A DNA stretch of 18,285 nucleotides from Eubacteriales bacterium (GCA_028717405.1 JAQUNY010000016.1:1-18285); one strand, 5' to 3'. Counted from the first letter of the stretch, positions 1 to 7,287 are shown. The notes: generated by a model not told the origin, from the letters alone. A program made the numbers and translations.

Positions 1-147
1 AGTTTGAATCAGGAGAACTGCTATCTGTTCAATTTCTATAACCAAGTCCTCAAGGACATCGGCGAAGAGTTTGGCATTGATTTTAGTTTAAAAAATAGGG
101 CTCTGGTAGATATTAAAAAAATTTTGGAGAACACAAAAAAAAGGTAA
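1..147 (+). CDS. 3' end of an unrecognised protein (partial)
   Basis: An open frame enters from the left edge in frame 1 and ends at TAA 145-147, giving the last 48 residues of a protein. The tail is rich in Asn, Lys and Leu, contains the stretch YLFNFYNQVLKDIGEEFGID and ends in a basic KKR. The pattern suggests amphipathic helices, but I recognise no family. The frame is open throughout, and a hairpin with a T-run follows about 30 bases after the stop, which supports a real gene end. No start or domain can be seen in this window, so function is left open. Confidence 0.6.
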   Translation, partial: SLNQENCYLFNFYNQVLKDIGEEFGIDFSLKNRALVDIKKILENTKKR

Positions 148-174
148 TTTTCGCTACAACTTTTTGACAAAAAT

Positions 175-221
175 GAAAAGCCCACAACCTGCTATTCAAG
201 TGAGGTCGGGGGCTCTTTTTC
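175..221. terminator. Terminator, probably bidirectional
   Basis: Imperfect stem: left arm 175-190 (core AGCCC...ACCT), right arm 203-217 (AGGT...GGGCT), loop about 12 nt. On the plus strand it is followed by CTTTTTC and can end transcription of the partial gene at 1-147. Read on the minus strand, two of the mismatches become G-U pairs and the exit is TTTTCATTTTT, so it may also end the amt transcript, whose stop codon is about 145 bases away. The remaining bases to 366 hold nothing I can name. Confidence 0.55.
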
Positions 222-366
222 ACTCATTTTGCTGCAAAAGAAAAGATAGTATTCCATATAAATTGTAATATCAATATGGCCTGAGGGATATTCATTTTTT
301 GTTATTTCCCGCCCATTGTCAGGGGACACGGAGAAAATCCAGCCTGTTTAATAGCTTATGCGGCTG

Positions 367-2187
367 TCATTCAACATCCTGAAGGGCGTCATACCCTTCT
401 TCGCCGGTACGGACCTTAATAACATTCTCAACATTGTAAACAAATATTTTCCCGTCGCCGATGTTTCCGGTATAGAGAACCTTTTTGGCAGTTTCGATAA
501 CAGACCTGACCGGGACCTTGCTGACGACTATTTCAACCTTGATTTTCGGAAGCAGGTGTGTCTCATACTCAACGCCGCGGTAATATTCGAGATGGCCTCC
601 CTGCGCTCCGTAACCCAAAACGTTTGTTACCGTCATGCCTGTTATGCCGATTTTGTCCATTGCGGTTTTTAGCGCTTCAAATTTGTTCTGTTTTGTTATT
701 ACCTCGACTTTTGTAAATTTGATTTTCATATCAGATACAGATTTGTCTGAAACTGCCGAGACAGATATACCCGGTGCAGGAATGATCCGGACAGGTATGG
801 CTTCGCTGACTGGGACGCTGCCCGTGACAACTGCAGGGGGAGTGCCCGCGCCGATGCCGGATGCTGCTTCAGCAATTTCAGTAGCACCTGTATAATCAAC
901 TGTGACAAAATCGGGATAGCCCTGGTTGCCGTGTTCGCCGATGTCCAGGCCCATGATCTCCTCCTTCAGGGAAACGCGGAGGCCCACTGTTTTTTTGATT
1001 GCCAGCCAGACCAATATTGAAGCGGGAAGAACAAACACCGCCACGCTCAGTACACCGGCAGCCTGGCTGCCCAGAAGTTTGAAGCCACCTCCATAGAACA
1101 GACCGTTTGGAGATGGGATTCCGGCAATACCGCCCTGTGCGAAAAGACCGACTGAGAGTGTCCCAAGAACACCATGGACAAGATGAACGGACAATGCGCC
1201 TACAGGATCATCAATTTTCCGGCGGTCAAAGAACATTACCGACAGGACCACAAGTATACCAGACACAGCGCCGATTATCAGGGAATCTTGAACACTTATA
1301 TAGGCGCATCCGGGAGTGATTGCAACGAGCCCGGCCAGCAGGCCGTTGATTGACATGCCCAGGTCCGGCTTGCCGATAATCAGCCAGGCTGTAGCTGTAG
1401 CGGTCAGTATTGCCATGATGCCGGCGGTATTTGTGGTGATAAGTATGTGCGAGATAGCTTCCGGCTGAGCGGCCATTGTGGAACCGGGATTAAAACCGAA
1501 CCAGCCCAGCCAAAGCACAAATGCGCCGATAGTCGCAAGGCTCATGCTGTGACCGGGTAGTGGAGTGATTTTGCCGTTTGCCGCATATTTGCCCACCCTT
1601 GGCCCAAGTATGACAGCTCCGGCCAGAGCTGCCCAGCCGCCGACTGAATGGACTACGGTGCCACCGGCAAAGTCAAGCATGCCAAGTTCGGCCAGAAACC
1701 CGCCGCCCCAAATCCAGTGCCCTACTATAGGATAGATAAGCAAAGTCAATATAAATGAGAAAATAATGAATGACAGATATTTCACGCGTTCTGCGACTGC
1801 ACCTGACACAATAGTTGCGGCAGTGCCGCAGAATACCAGCTGGAAGAAAAACTTGGCCCAAAAGGGTATCCCTGCCCATGATATAGCTGAATAAACACCC
1901 TGATAGGCGTCTCCGACAGCCGGTGAATTGTCTGCACCGCCGGCCATAAACAGGCCCTTCAGGCCGACAAACGCATTCCCGTCACCGAACATCAGGCCCC
2001 ACCCAAGGATGAGGAAGCCAAGGGATGACACGGCAAACACGATGAAGTTTTTGGAAAGTATATTCACCGTATTTTTTTGGCGGGCAAGGCCGCTTTCCAC
2101 AGCTGCAAAACCAAGATTCATGAAGAAGACCAGCGCCGCGGCAAAAATCACCCAAATTGTATCCAGGATCACCTGTGTTTCCATCAT
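367..2187 (-). CDS. amt: Ammonium transporter (Amt) fused to a C-terminal PII signalling domain
   Basis: 606 residues. Residues 1-425 are an Amt/AmtB channel that conducts ammonium/ammonia across the cytoplasmic membrane: GFAAVESGLARQKN near the start, the pore histidines in VVHSVGGWAAL and HLVHGVLGT, FNPGS, and the family ending EEIMGLDIGEHGNQGYPDF. A Pro/Val/Ser-rich linker (about 426-486) leads to a complete PII (GlnB/GlnK) domain at 487-606. The PII part has the T-loop GAQGGH...YYRGVEY (with the Tyr51 and Arg47 equivalents), the 2-oxoglutarate Lys in LPKIK, the nucleotide loop TGNIGDGKIF and the C-terminal VRTGE. Free GlnK normally blocks Amt by inserting its T-loop; here the regulator is covalently attached. 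Start: ATG ATG at 2187, with AGGGAG about 9 nt upstream. It is monocistronic with its own promoter and leader hairpin. Amt-PII fusions are known in some bacteria; the regulatory behaviour of this one is inference. Confidence 0.96.
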   Translation of the reverse strand: MMETQVILDTIWVIFAAALVFFMNLGFAAVESGLARQKNTVNILSKNFIVFAVSSLGFLILGWGLMFGDGNAFVGLKGLFMAGGADNSPAVGDAYQGVYSAISWAGIPFWAKFFFQLVFCGTAATIVSGAVAERVKYLSFIIFSFILTLLIYPIVGHWIWGGGFLAELGMLDFAGGTVVHSVGGWAALAGAVILGPRVGKYAANGKITPLPGHSMSLATIGAFVLWLGWFGFNPGSTMAAQPEAISHILITTNTAGIMAILTATATAWLIIGKPDLGMSINGLLAGLVAITPGCAYISVQDSLIIGAVSGILVVLSVMFFDRRKIDDPVGALSVHLVHGVLGTLSVGLFAQGGIAGIPSPNGLFYGGGFKLLGSQAAGVLSVAVFVLPASILVWLAIKKTVGLRVSLKEEIMGLDIGEHGNQGYPDFVTVDYTGATEIAEAASGIGAGTPPAVVTGSVPVSEAIPVRIIPAPGISVSAVSDKSVSDMKIKFTKVEVITKQNKFEALKTAMDKIGITGMTVTNVLGYGAQGGHLEYYRGVEYETHLLPKIKVEIVVSKVPVRSVIETAKKVLYTGNIGDGKIFVYNVENVIKVRTGEEGYDALQDVE

Positions 2188-2236
2188 AAAAAACCACTCC
2201 CTTCGAAATATGTTTATTCCTTACGCCTGATAAAAG

Positions 2237-2275
2237 ACAAAGGCGCCACGGGTGATGGACCCGCAACGCCTTTGT
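2237..2275 (-). promoter_or_regulatory. Leader hairpin / possible attenuator upstream of amt
   Basis: On the minus strand, ACAAAGGCG-TTG-CGGGT, loop CCATC, ACCCG-TGG-CGCCTTTGT forms a 17-bp stem. The three central pairs are G-U on the minus strand but A/C mismatches on the plus strand, so the structure suits RNA of the amt transcript. It is followed by CTTTT, a modest terminator tail, and begins about 7 nt after the predicted transcription start. A nitrogen-responsive attenuator, for example one controlled by an ANTAR antiterminator as in some clostridial nitrogen genes, is a possible reading but not proven. Confidence 0.6.
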
Positions 2276-2288
2276 TATTATGAATGAA

Positions 2289-2317
2289 ATAGTACAGTAT
2301 ATAAAACAGGATGTCAA
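2289..2317 (-). promoter_or_regulatory. Promoter of amt
   Basis: On the minus strand: -35 TTGACA (2317-2312), 17-bp spacer, -10 TACTAT (2294-2289). The -35 is perfect and the -10 has four of six consensus bases. The predicted start near 2282 gives a leader of roughly 95 nt carrying the hairpin at 2237-2275. Confidence 0.65.
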
Positions 2318-2478
2318 TAGCAAAATATAAAATTATGCATAATAAATAAAAGAAAATTGCAAAAGAAGACAAAAATAATACATTATTAACAATAAACAAT
2401 TAAAATATGCAAGACAAAAAATAAAGAATTGCATAAATTGCTGAAGCTGATACTGCTTGCTTCCGGATGGCGTGCAGT

Positions 2479-2508
2479 GTTCAAAGCCGTTCAAAGCCGT
2501 TCAAAACC
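2479..2508. repeat. Three tandem copies of a 10-bp unit
   Basis: GTTCAAAGCC twice, then GTTCAAAACC, without spacers, in the 418-bp gap between amt and rpmF. It overlaps by a few bases a 7-bp inverted repeat (ACCCGGA 2506-2512, TCCGGGT 2523-2529) lying just upstream of the rpmF promoter. The rest of the gap (about 2318-2478) is very A/T rich and shows no gene. Confidence 0.8.
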
Positions 2509-2543
2509 CGGAAATCCGGCAGTCCGGGTGCTCGAAATTTTTA

Positions 2544-2572
2544 TTGACAGCAGCCTGGTGAGTTAGTATAAT
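2544..2572 (+). promoter_or_regulatory. Perfect-consensus sigma-A promoter of rpmF
   Basis: TTGACA (2544-2549), 17-bp spacer, TATAAT (2567-2572). Both hexamers and the spacing match the consensus exactly. The predicted start is about 25 bases before the rpmF ATG, leaving just room for its AGGAGGTG ribosome binding site. Strong constitutive expression, expected for a ribosomal protein, is the natural inference. Confidence 0.88.
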
Positions 2573-2605
2573 ATCACTTGTTGTGTCCTGAGGAGGTGTA
2601 TAGAT

Positions 2606-2788
2606 ATGGCTAATCCAAAAAGTAAATGGTCCAAAGCAAGGACCGGGAAAAGAAGATCGCAATGGAAACTGACATTGCCGGCTCTGGTAAGATGCCAGCA
2701 GTGCCATTCTTTCAAGCTGCCACACCGGGTTTGTAAGGAATGCGGATATTATGACGGTAAATCGGTAGTTGAAGTGTCTTCAAAATAA
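2606..2788 (+). CDS. rpmF: 50S ribosomal protein L32 (bL32)
   Basis: 60 residues, the usual length for bL32, a small protein of the large ribosomal subunit. It begins MANPKSKWSKARTGKRRSQW, the family's basic N-terminal arm, and carries a zinc ribbon with two CxxC pairs (C30/C33 and C43/C46). This is therefore the Cys-containing, zinc-binding form rather than the C-minus paralogue. Start ATG 2606 is fixed by the strong AGGAGGTG site at 2590-2597. In many bacteria rpmF follows the DUF177/YceD gene; here no such gene precedes it, and it has a perfect promoter of its own. A foldable stretch and a terminator follow. Confidence 0.97.
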   Translation: MANPKSKWSKARTGKRRSQWKLTLPALVRCQQCHSFKLPHRVCKECGYYDGKSVVEVSSK

Positions 2789-2798
2789 TTATAAGGGT

Positions 2799-2879
2799 CT
2801 GTGATCCAATTAAAGGCGGCCTGGTACATAAATACAGGACAGCTTTGCGGAGAATCACAGGACAACCTGGTACAAGGTT
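2799..2879 (+). other. Foldable intergenic stretch between rpmF and its terminator
   Basis: No gene. An outer pair CTGTGAT (2799-2805) / ATCACAG (2854-2860) encloses an inner interrupted stem AAAGGCGGCCTG (2812-2823) / CAGGACAGCTTT (2835-2846). A separate hairpin AACCT-ggtaca-AGGTT lies at 2864-2879. The 9-mer CCTGGTACA occurs twice. It may be a structured 3' UTR of rpmF, a small RNA, or leader material for the downstream gene. I match it to no known riboswitch. Confidence 0.35.
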
Positions 2880-2900
2880 ACACAGATTTTTTTCGAGGAG

Positions 2901-2929
2901 AAAAGCGGCAGCGGGAAATGCCGCTTTTT
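2901..2929 (+). terminator. Intrinsic terminator after rpmF
   Basis: Ten-bp perfect stem AAAAGCGGCA / TGCCGCTTTT around an 8-nt loop, with the right arm running into TTTTTC. It lies about 110 bases after the rpmF stop and 140 bases before the DUF512 gene. Confidence 0.85.
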
Positions 2930-3071
2930 CTGTATTCAGGAAAAGCAGAGCCTAAATGCTGCATCTATAAAGACATGTGAAGGACATATTCAATGAGCAC
3001 AAAGAATATGTGCAGGGCAAAAAAAGGTAAATAACGGGTCTATAAAGCGAACATGGGGCAAATACAGAAAA

Positions 3072-4499
3072 ATGAAGCAAAGGAAGAGCCGCAGCAAATA
3101 CAGGATGGTCAGCGGCATTGTAAAGGGGAGTATCGCAGAAGAAGCCGGGATAGAGCCCGGTGATATAATCGAGTCAATTGACGGCAAATGTATCGGAGAT
3201 GTTTTCGACTACAGACTGCTCACATCTGCCGGGAATTTTACTGCAAGGATTATCAGGGCTAATGGCGAAATATTGGATCTTGAAATTGAGAAAGACGAAT
3301 ATGAAGATCCGGGCCTGTTGTTTGAAGATCCCATGATGGACAGTATGAGGACCTGCAATAACAAGTGTATCTTCTGCTTTATAGACCAGCTCCCATCCGG
3401 GATGCGCAAAACCCTGCATATCAAAGATGACGATCCAAGGCTGTCCTTTACAGAGGGGAATTATGTGACCCTTACCAACACAGGCTCTGATGAGATCGAC
3501 AGACTTATACGCTACAGGATGTCTCCGCTTAATGTCTCCGTACATGCTGCGGAAATCGATCTGAGGAGAAAAATGCTGGGTAACCCTGAGGCGGGCGACA
3601 TACTGCATGATATCGAAAAGCTGGTTGAAGGAGGAATAACAGTAAACTGTCAGATAGTTTTATGTCGCGGGATCAACGATGGATCTCATCTCAACGATAC
3701 AGTAGAGAAACTATCACGGTATTATCCCGGTATGGCAAGTATTTCAGTAGTCCCCGCAGGATTGACTGATCACAGGCAAGGCCTTGCTGAAATAATTCCT
3801 TATGATGCCTCTTCCGCCAGGGCAGTCCTCGGTCAGCTGAAGCCATTGCAGGACAGGTACATTGAAGAAAAAAAATCAAGGATCGTTTATGCTGCAGATG
3901 AGTTTTATGTACTTTCAGGGAGCCGGCTGCCTGAAGAACTTGAATATGAAGGCTATCCGCAAATAGAGAATGGAGTGGGCCTTCTTACCTCTTTTATAAA
4001 AGAGTTGCACGAATACCTTCATGAAAAAGGTTATATCAGATATAATAAAGATAAGAAGCTGTCCGGTATGTTCGGAATAAAGACGCACAAAGCTGATTCT
4101 GTTGCACCAGGCAGGGGAACCGTACCCGTCATTAAAAGCGTGGTTACCGGTGAAGCTGCGTTTCCATATATCGCAGATATGGCAAAGCTTCTGGAGAAAG
4201 TCAGCAGGGAGCCCCTGAAAATAAATGTTTATCCGATAAAAAATAATTTTTTCGGCAGAAATATAAATGTCACGGGGCTCATTACAGGCCGCGACCTGAT
4301 ATCTCAGCTAAAAGGTAAGAAGCTTGGGGCAAAGCTCTGTGTGAGTTCATGCATATTGAGGGATGGCTGCGGCAGATTCCTTGATGACCTGACTGTCTGC
4401 CAGGCGGAAGAGGCGCTGGATATAGTCATAGACGTAATAGATAACAATGGGCGGAGTTTTGCAGAAGCCCTGCTGGCAGGAGGAAAAAGTATTGTCTAA
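3072..4499 (+). CDS. DUF512 / radical-SAM-like protein with N-terminal PDZ domain
   Basis: 475 residues; biochemical role unknown. Residues about 12-75 form a PDZ-like fold (GIVKGSIAEEAGIEPGDIIESIDG). Next comes the family's cysteine motif, C95-xxx-C99-xx-C102 in TCNNKCIFCFIDQLPSGMR, resembling the 4Fe-4S motif of radical SAM enzymes, then DDDPRLSF and GNYVTLTN. The C-terminal DUF512 region starts near 270 (EFYVLSGSRLPEELEYEGYP, ENGVGL). The start is uncertain: ATG 3072 lacks a clear ribosome binding site, and ATG 3105 (residue 12) would begin at the PDZ core, as homologues often do. It overlaps der by 8 bases; the DUF512-der-plsY order recurs in Clostridia. That suggests a conserved link with ribosome assembly or membrane lipid synthesis, but this is inference. 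Confidence 0.9.
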   Translation: MKQRKSRSKYRMVSGIVKGSIAEEAGIEPGDIIESIDGKCIGDVFDYRLLTSAGNFTARIIRANGEILDLEIEKDEYEDPGLLFEDPMMDSMRTCNNKCIFCFIDQLPSGMRKTLHIKDDDPRLSFTEGNYVTLTNTGSDEIDRLIRYRMSPLNVSVHAAEIDLRRKMLGNPEAGDILHDIEKLVEGGITVNCQIVLCRGINDGSHLNDTVEKLSRYYPGMASISVVPAGLTDHRQGLAEIIPYDASSARAVLGQLKPLQDRYIEEKKSRIVYAADEFYVLSGSRLPEELEYEGYPQIENGVGLLTSFIKELHEYLHEKGYIRYNKDKKLSGMFGIKTHKADSVAPGRGTVPVIKSVVTGEAAFPYIADMAKLLEKVSREPLKINVYPIKNNFFGRNINVTGLITGRDLISQLKGKKLGAKLCVSSCILRDGCGRFLDDLTVCQAEEALDIVIDVIDNNGRSFAEALLAGGKSIV

Positions 4500-5817
4500 A
4501 CCGGTCGTAGCAATCATAGGAAGGCCTAATGTCGGGAAATCGGCATTTTTCAACTATGTTGCAGGAAAAAGGATATCGATTGTTGAAGAAACTCCCGGGG
4601 TGACCAGGGACCGCATATATACGGAAGCCGAATGGCGAAATAAAAAATTTATAATGATCGACACTGGAGGGATTGAACCATATTCCCCCGACATTATAAT
4701 GCAGCAGATGAAAAGGCAGGCTGAGATAGCTATAGAGACTGCCGATGTGATAATTTTCATGACCGATGTAAAGACAGGACTGACGGCAGCAGATGAAGAA
4801 GTGGCTGTGATACTCAGAAAGAGCGGTAAGCCTGTCGTCCTTGCCGTAAATAAGACGGATAATATCGGCGAGCCTCCGCCCGGGTTGTATGAATTCTATA
4901 ACCTTGGGATCGGTGAAGTATTGGGGATTTCTGCGGCGCATGGGCTGGGGATAGGCGATCTGCTTGATGAAGTATTCAGGCATTTCCCTGATGATGACCA
5001 AAGCGCTGAAGATGAAGGTGCCATAAAAGTGGCTGTCGTCGGCAGACCTAATGTAGGTAAATCATCTCTCATCAACAGGCTTCTGGGCGAAGAAAGACTC
5101 ATAGTCAGCGATATCCCCGGGACTACAAGGGATGCGGTAGATACCAGGCTGGAAAAGGATGGCAGGAAATATATATTCATTGATACCGCAGGGATAAGAA
5201 GAAGAAGCAGGATCGATGAAAATATCGAGCGTTATAGTACATTAAGGTCATGGCTTGCAATCGAAAGAGCCGATGTATGCCTTGTTATGATAGACGCAGA
5301 GGAAGGACCAGCTGAGCAGGATACAAAGATAGCCGGATATGCCCATGAACAGGGAAAGGCGTCGGTAATACTGATAAACAAGTGGGATCTGGCTGAAAAA
5401 GAAACGGGTACGCTTGAATCTTACAGTAAAGATGTATATGAGACGCTCAGTTTTATGACATACGCTCCTGTTTTGTTTATCTCAGCACTTACGGGACAGC
5501 GTACCGGCAATATTTTTGATCTTATAGTCAGGGTACACGGGCAGGCCGGGCTCAGGATCAGTACGGGAATGCTTAATGATGTTGTCGGAGAAGCGATCCT
5601 GATGATGCAGCCGCCTTCCGACAGGGGGAGAAGGCTCAAGGTCTATTACATGACACAGGTTGGTGTAAATCCGCCTTCCTTTGTGGTTTTTGTGAATGAT
5701 AAAAAACTGATGCACTATTCATATATGAGGTATCTTGAAAACCATCTCCGCAAAAGTTTCGGCTTTGAGGGGACTCCTATAAAATTCACATTGAGGATGA
5801 AAAGCAGGGAGGAATAA
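4492..5817 (+). CDS. der: Ribosome biogenesis GTPase Der (EngA)
   Basis: Tandem-GTPase protein that helps assemble the 50S subunit. The chosen start is TTG 4492, giving 441 residues and the family's N-terminus (MSKPVVAIIGRPNVGKS). It has a perfect AGGAGG 8 nt upstream (4478-4483) inside the end of the DUF512 gene. The in-frame ATG at 4447 would add 15 unrelated residues. G-domain 1: GRPNVGKS 10-17, DTGG 57-60, NKTD 120-123, SAAHG 147-151. G-domain 2: GRPNVGKS 184-191, DTAG 231-234, NKWD 296-299, SALTG 331-335. A KH-like domain runs from about 350 to the end. The residue after the first GKS is Ala (A18), where Thr or Ser is usual. The stop overlaps the plsY start (TAATG), indicating translational coupling. 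Confidence 0.97.
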   Translation: MSKPVVAIIGRPNVGKSAFFNYVAGKRISIVEETPGVTRDRIYTEAEWRNKKFIMIDTGGIEPYSPDIIMQQMKRQAEIAIETADVIIFMTDVKTGLTAADEEVAVILRKSGKPVVLAVNKTDNIGEPPPGLYEFYNLGIGEVLGISAAHGLGIGDLLDEVFRHFPDDDQSAEDEGAIKVAVVGRPNVGKSSLINRLLGEERLIVSDIPGTTRDAVDTRLEKDGRKYIFIDTAGIRRRSRIDENIERYSTLRSWLAIERADVCLVMIDAEEGPAEQDTKIAGYAHEQGKASVILINKWDLAEKETGTLESYSKDVYETLSFMTYAPVLFISALTGQRTGNIFDLIVRVHGQAGLRISTGMLNDVVGEAILMMQPPSDRGRRLKVYYMTQVGVNPPSFVVFVNDKKLMHYSYMRYLENHLRKSFGFEGTPIKFTLRMKSREE

Positions 5818-6455
5818 TGATGTCTGATCTTAATGTGCTTGTTTTAAAAACAATTCTGGCAGGTTTGGCGGGATATCTTCTTGGAAGTATCAATACATCG
5901 ATCATTGTTGGGAAAATCATGGGAGTCGATATCAGGAAAAAAGGCAGCGGGAATGCAGGCGCTACGAACACGCTGAGGACATTGGGCAAAAAGGCTGCAA
6001 TCATAGTTGCCCTTGGCGATGTGCTTAAAGGCATTATTGCATGCACCGCAGGGATGCTTTTAACAGGAAATGTTGAAAATGCCGGGAATCCGGGGCTTAT
6101 GGCAGGGGGGACATGTGCTGTCGTCGGCCATAACTGGCCTCTGTATTTTGGCTTCAGGGGAGGCAAAGGCATTTTCACTTCGCTGGCTGTCGTCATGATG
6201 ATGGATTGGCGAATAGGGCTGATACTTCTGGGGATATTCATAATAATAGTTGCCTTGACGAGGTATGTTTCACTGGGATCGGTCATTGCATCGCTGCTCT
6301 TTCCTTTTACAGCAGCCATTAAGCCTTTCAGCCATCCGCCGTTATTCCTGGTTTTTGCGGCGGTAATAGCAGTGCTGGCAGTCGTCAGGCACAGCAGCAA
6401 TATTGTGAGATTGTTAAAAGGAACGGAAAACAAGCTTTCGTTTCATAAGAAATAA
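5817..6455 (+). CDS. plsY: Acyl-phosphate:glycerol-3-phosphate acyltransferase PlsY
   Basis: Polytopic membrane enzyme that transfers an acyl chain from acyl phosphate to glycerol-3-phosphate, the first step of phospholipid synthesis in Gram-positives. Up to 212 residues. All three family motifs are present: KKGSGNAGATNTLRTLG, LGDVLKG and GHNWPLYFGFRGGKG, between hydrophobic segments beginning with LVLKTILAGLAGYLLGSINT. Two adjacent ATGs occur, at 5817 (overlapping the der stop as TAATG) and 5820. The GGGAGG site ending near 5812 fits 5820 slightly better, so the protein may be 211 residues. The gpsA gene that often follows plsY in Clostridia is not here; a GerMN lipoprotein gene follows instead. 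Confidence 0.96.
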   Translation: MMSDLNVLVLKTILAGLAGYLLGSINTSIIVGKIMGVDIRKKGSGNAGATNTLRTLGKKAAIIVALGDVLKGIIACTAGMLLTGNVENAGNPGLMAGGTCAVVGHNWPLYFGFRGGKGIFTSLAVVMMMDWRIGLILLGIFIIIVALTRYVSLGSVIASLLFPFTAAIKPFSHPPLFLVFAAVIAVLAVVRHSSNIVRLLKGTENKLSFHKK

Positions 6456-6517
6456 AAGCGGGAATCATTACGGCAATTCCTGATAAAATGAATGGCATAT
6501 AAAGGTGGTGTTGTAAA

Positions 6518-7195
6518 TTGCGCAATACCGGAATGATAATGCTTCAAAAAAACAGAGTTGTGTTGTTTAAGGTAATAATAATAGTACTTTCTCTTATCCT
6601 GTCGGCTGGTTTACCTGCCTGCTCCTGGCTTAAGGATTTTAAGGGCGGACTTTTCCCGACGGGACCTGTGGCAGCTTCCGGCAGTCATGGGCAATCGTAT
6701 CTTTCAGCCGGCTCCGGTGAAGATGCTTCAGCTTCGCAGGATAAGCCGGGAGAGGGTTCGCCACGGATCACCGAATGGGAAACAGCACTCTATTTTCCGG
6801 ATTCTCAGGCGATATACCTTGTCAAAAAAATAAAAGTTTTTGATATATCTGAAGATACATCTGTTTCTGACAAGGTGAATTTGTGTATGGATGAGCTTAA
6901 AACTGCTGAAACAGGTATTATTCCTCAGGAGACCAGGGTGATTTCCACGGAGCTTGAGGAAGGGGTCCTTACTGTGGATTTGTCGGAAGAATTTGACACC
7001 GGTATGAATGTAGGCTCATCGGCGTTGAATATGGTTTTTGGCCAAATAGTGCTGACTCTTACGGAGATACCGGGAGTTGAAAAAATCCGTTTTCTGATCG
7101 AGGGAAAAGAAGTGCCTGAATTTAAGGGCCTTGTAGAGCTTAACCGTACATTTCTGAGAGAAGAGTATACACAATTTGTTGCGCCTGATGACTGA
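6518..7195 (+). CDS. GerMN-domain lipoprotein
   Basis: 225 residues with a TTG start at 6518, preceded by AAAGGTGGTG; ATG 6533 and ATG 6539 are alternatives. The N-terminus is a lipoprotein signal: hydrophobic VVLFKVIIIVLSLILSA, then lipobox LPAC with the modified Cys at position 35. A Ser/Gly-rich linker (about 50-85) follows. A GerMN domain fills about 88-210 (ALYFPDSQAIYLVKKIKVF; LEEGVLTVDLSEEFDTGMNVGS; LTEIPGVEKIRFLIEGKEVP). GerM of Bacillus is needed for sporulation and germination, and GerMN is also found in cell-envelope lipoproteins. A role at the outer face of the membrane is inferred; the exact function is unknown. It sits 62 bases after plsY without a clear promoter, so co-transcription is likely. 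Its stop codon lies inside a 15-bp tandem repeat. Confidence 0.88.
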   Translation: MRNTGMIMLQKNRVVLFKVIIIVLSLILSAGLPACSWLKDFKGGLFPTGPVAASGSHGQSYLSAGSGEDASASQDKPGEGSPRITEWETALYFPDSQAIYLVKKIKVFDISEDTSVSDKVNLCMDELKTAETGIIPQETRVISTELEEGVLTVDLSEEFDTGMNVGSSALNMVFGQIVLTLTEIPGVEKIRFLIEGKEVPEFKGLVELNRTFLREEYTQFVAPDD

Positions 7196-7232
7196 TGCCG
7201 TTATGACTGATGCCGTTATGACTGATGCCGTT
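7188..7232. repeat. Three tandem copies of a 15-bp unit across a stop codon
   Basis: ATGACTGATGCCGTT is repeated three times exactly (7188-7202, 7203-7217, 7218-7232). The first copy contains the last codons and the TGA stop (7193-7195) of the GerMN gene. Because 15 is a multiple of three, every copy offers the same in-frame TGA, so the array cannot lengthen the protein. Confidence 0.92.
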
Positions 7233-7247
7233 ATTGATAGCTTGTAT

Positions 7248-7279
7248 CTTCAAAACTGCCGGCACTTTGAAGCTTTTTA
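7248..7279 (+). terminator. Probable terminator of the DUF512-der-plsY-gerMN unit
   Basis: Stem CTTCAAA (7248-7254) / TTTGAAG (7266-7272) around an 11-nt loop containing the self-complementary TGCCGGCA, followed by CTTTTTA. Stem length and T-run are modest. It lies between the convergent GerMN and SGNH genes; the T-run favours the plus strand. Confidence 0.6.
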
Positions 7280-7287
7280 ATGTGAAT

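Noticed and set aside
254..279. CCATAT...ATATGG inverted repeat downstream of amt
   Set aside because: A/T-rich, needs a 4-nt bulge, no T-run; likely chance.
4447..4491. Upstream ATG for Der
   Set aside because: It would add 15 residues unlike the family; the TTG at 4492 has a perfect AGGAGG at the right distance and gives the conserved N-terminus.
5786..6433. Long open frame on the minus strand opposite plsY (215 codons)
   Set aside because: It is antisense to a clear PlsY, has no ribosome binding site or recognisable domain, and its composition follows the codon bias of the opposite strand.
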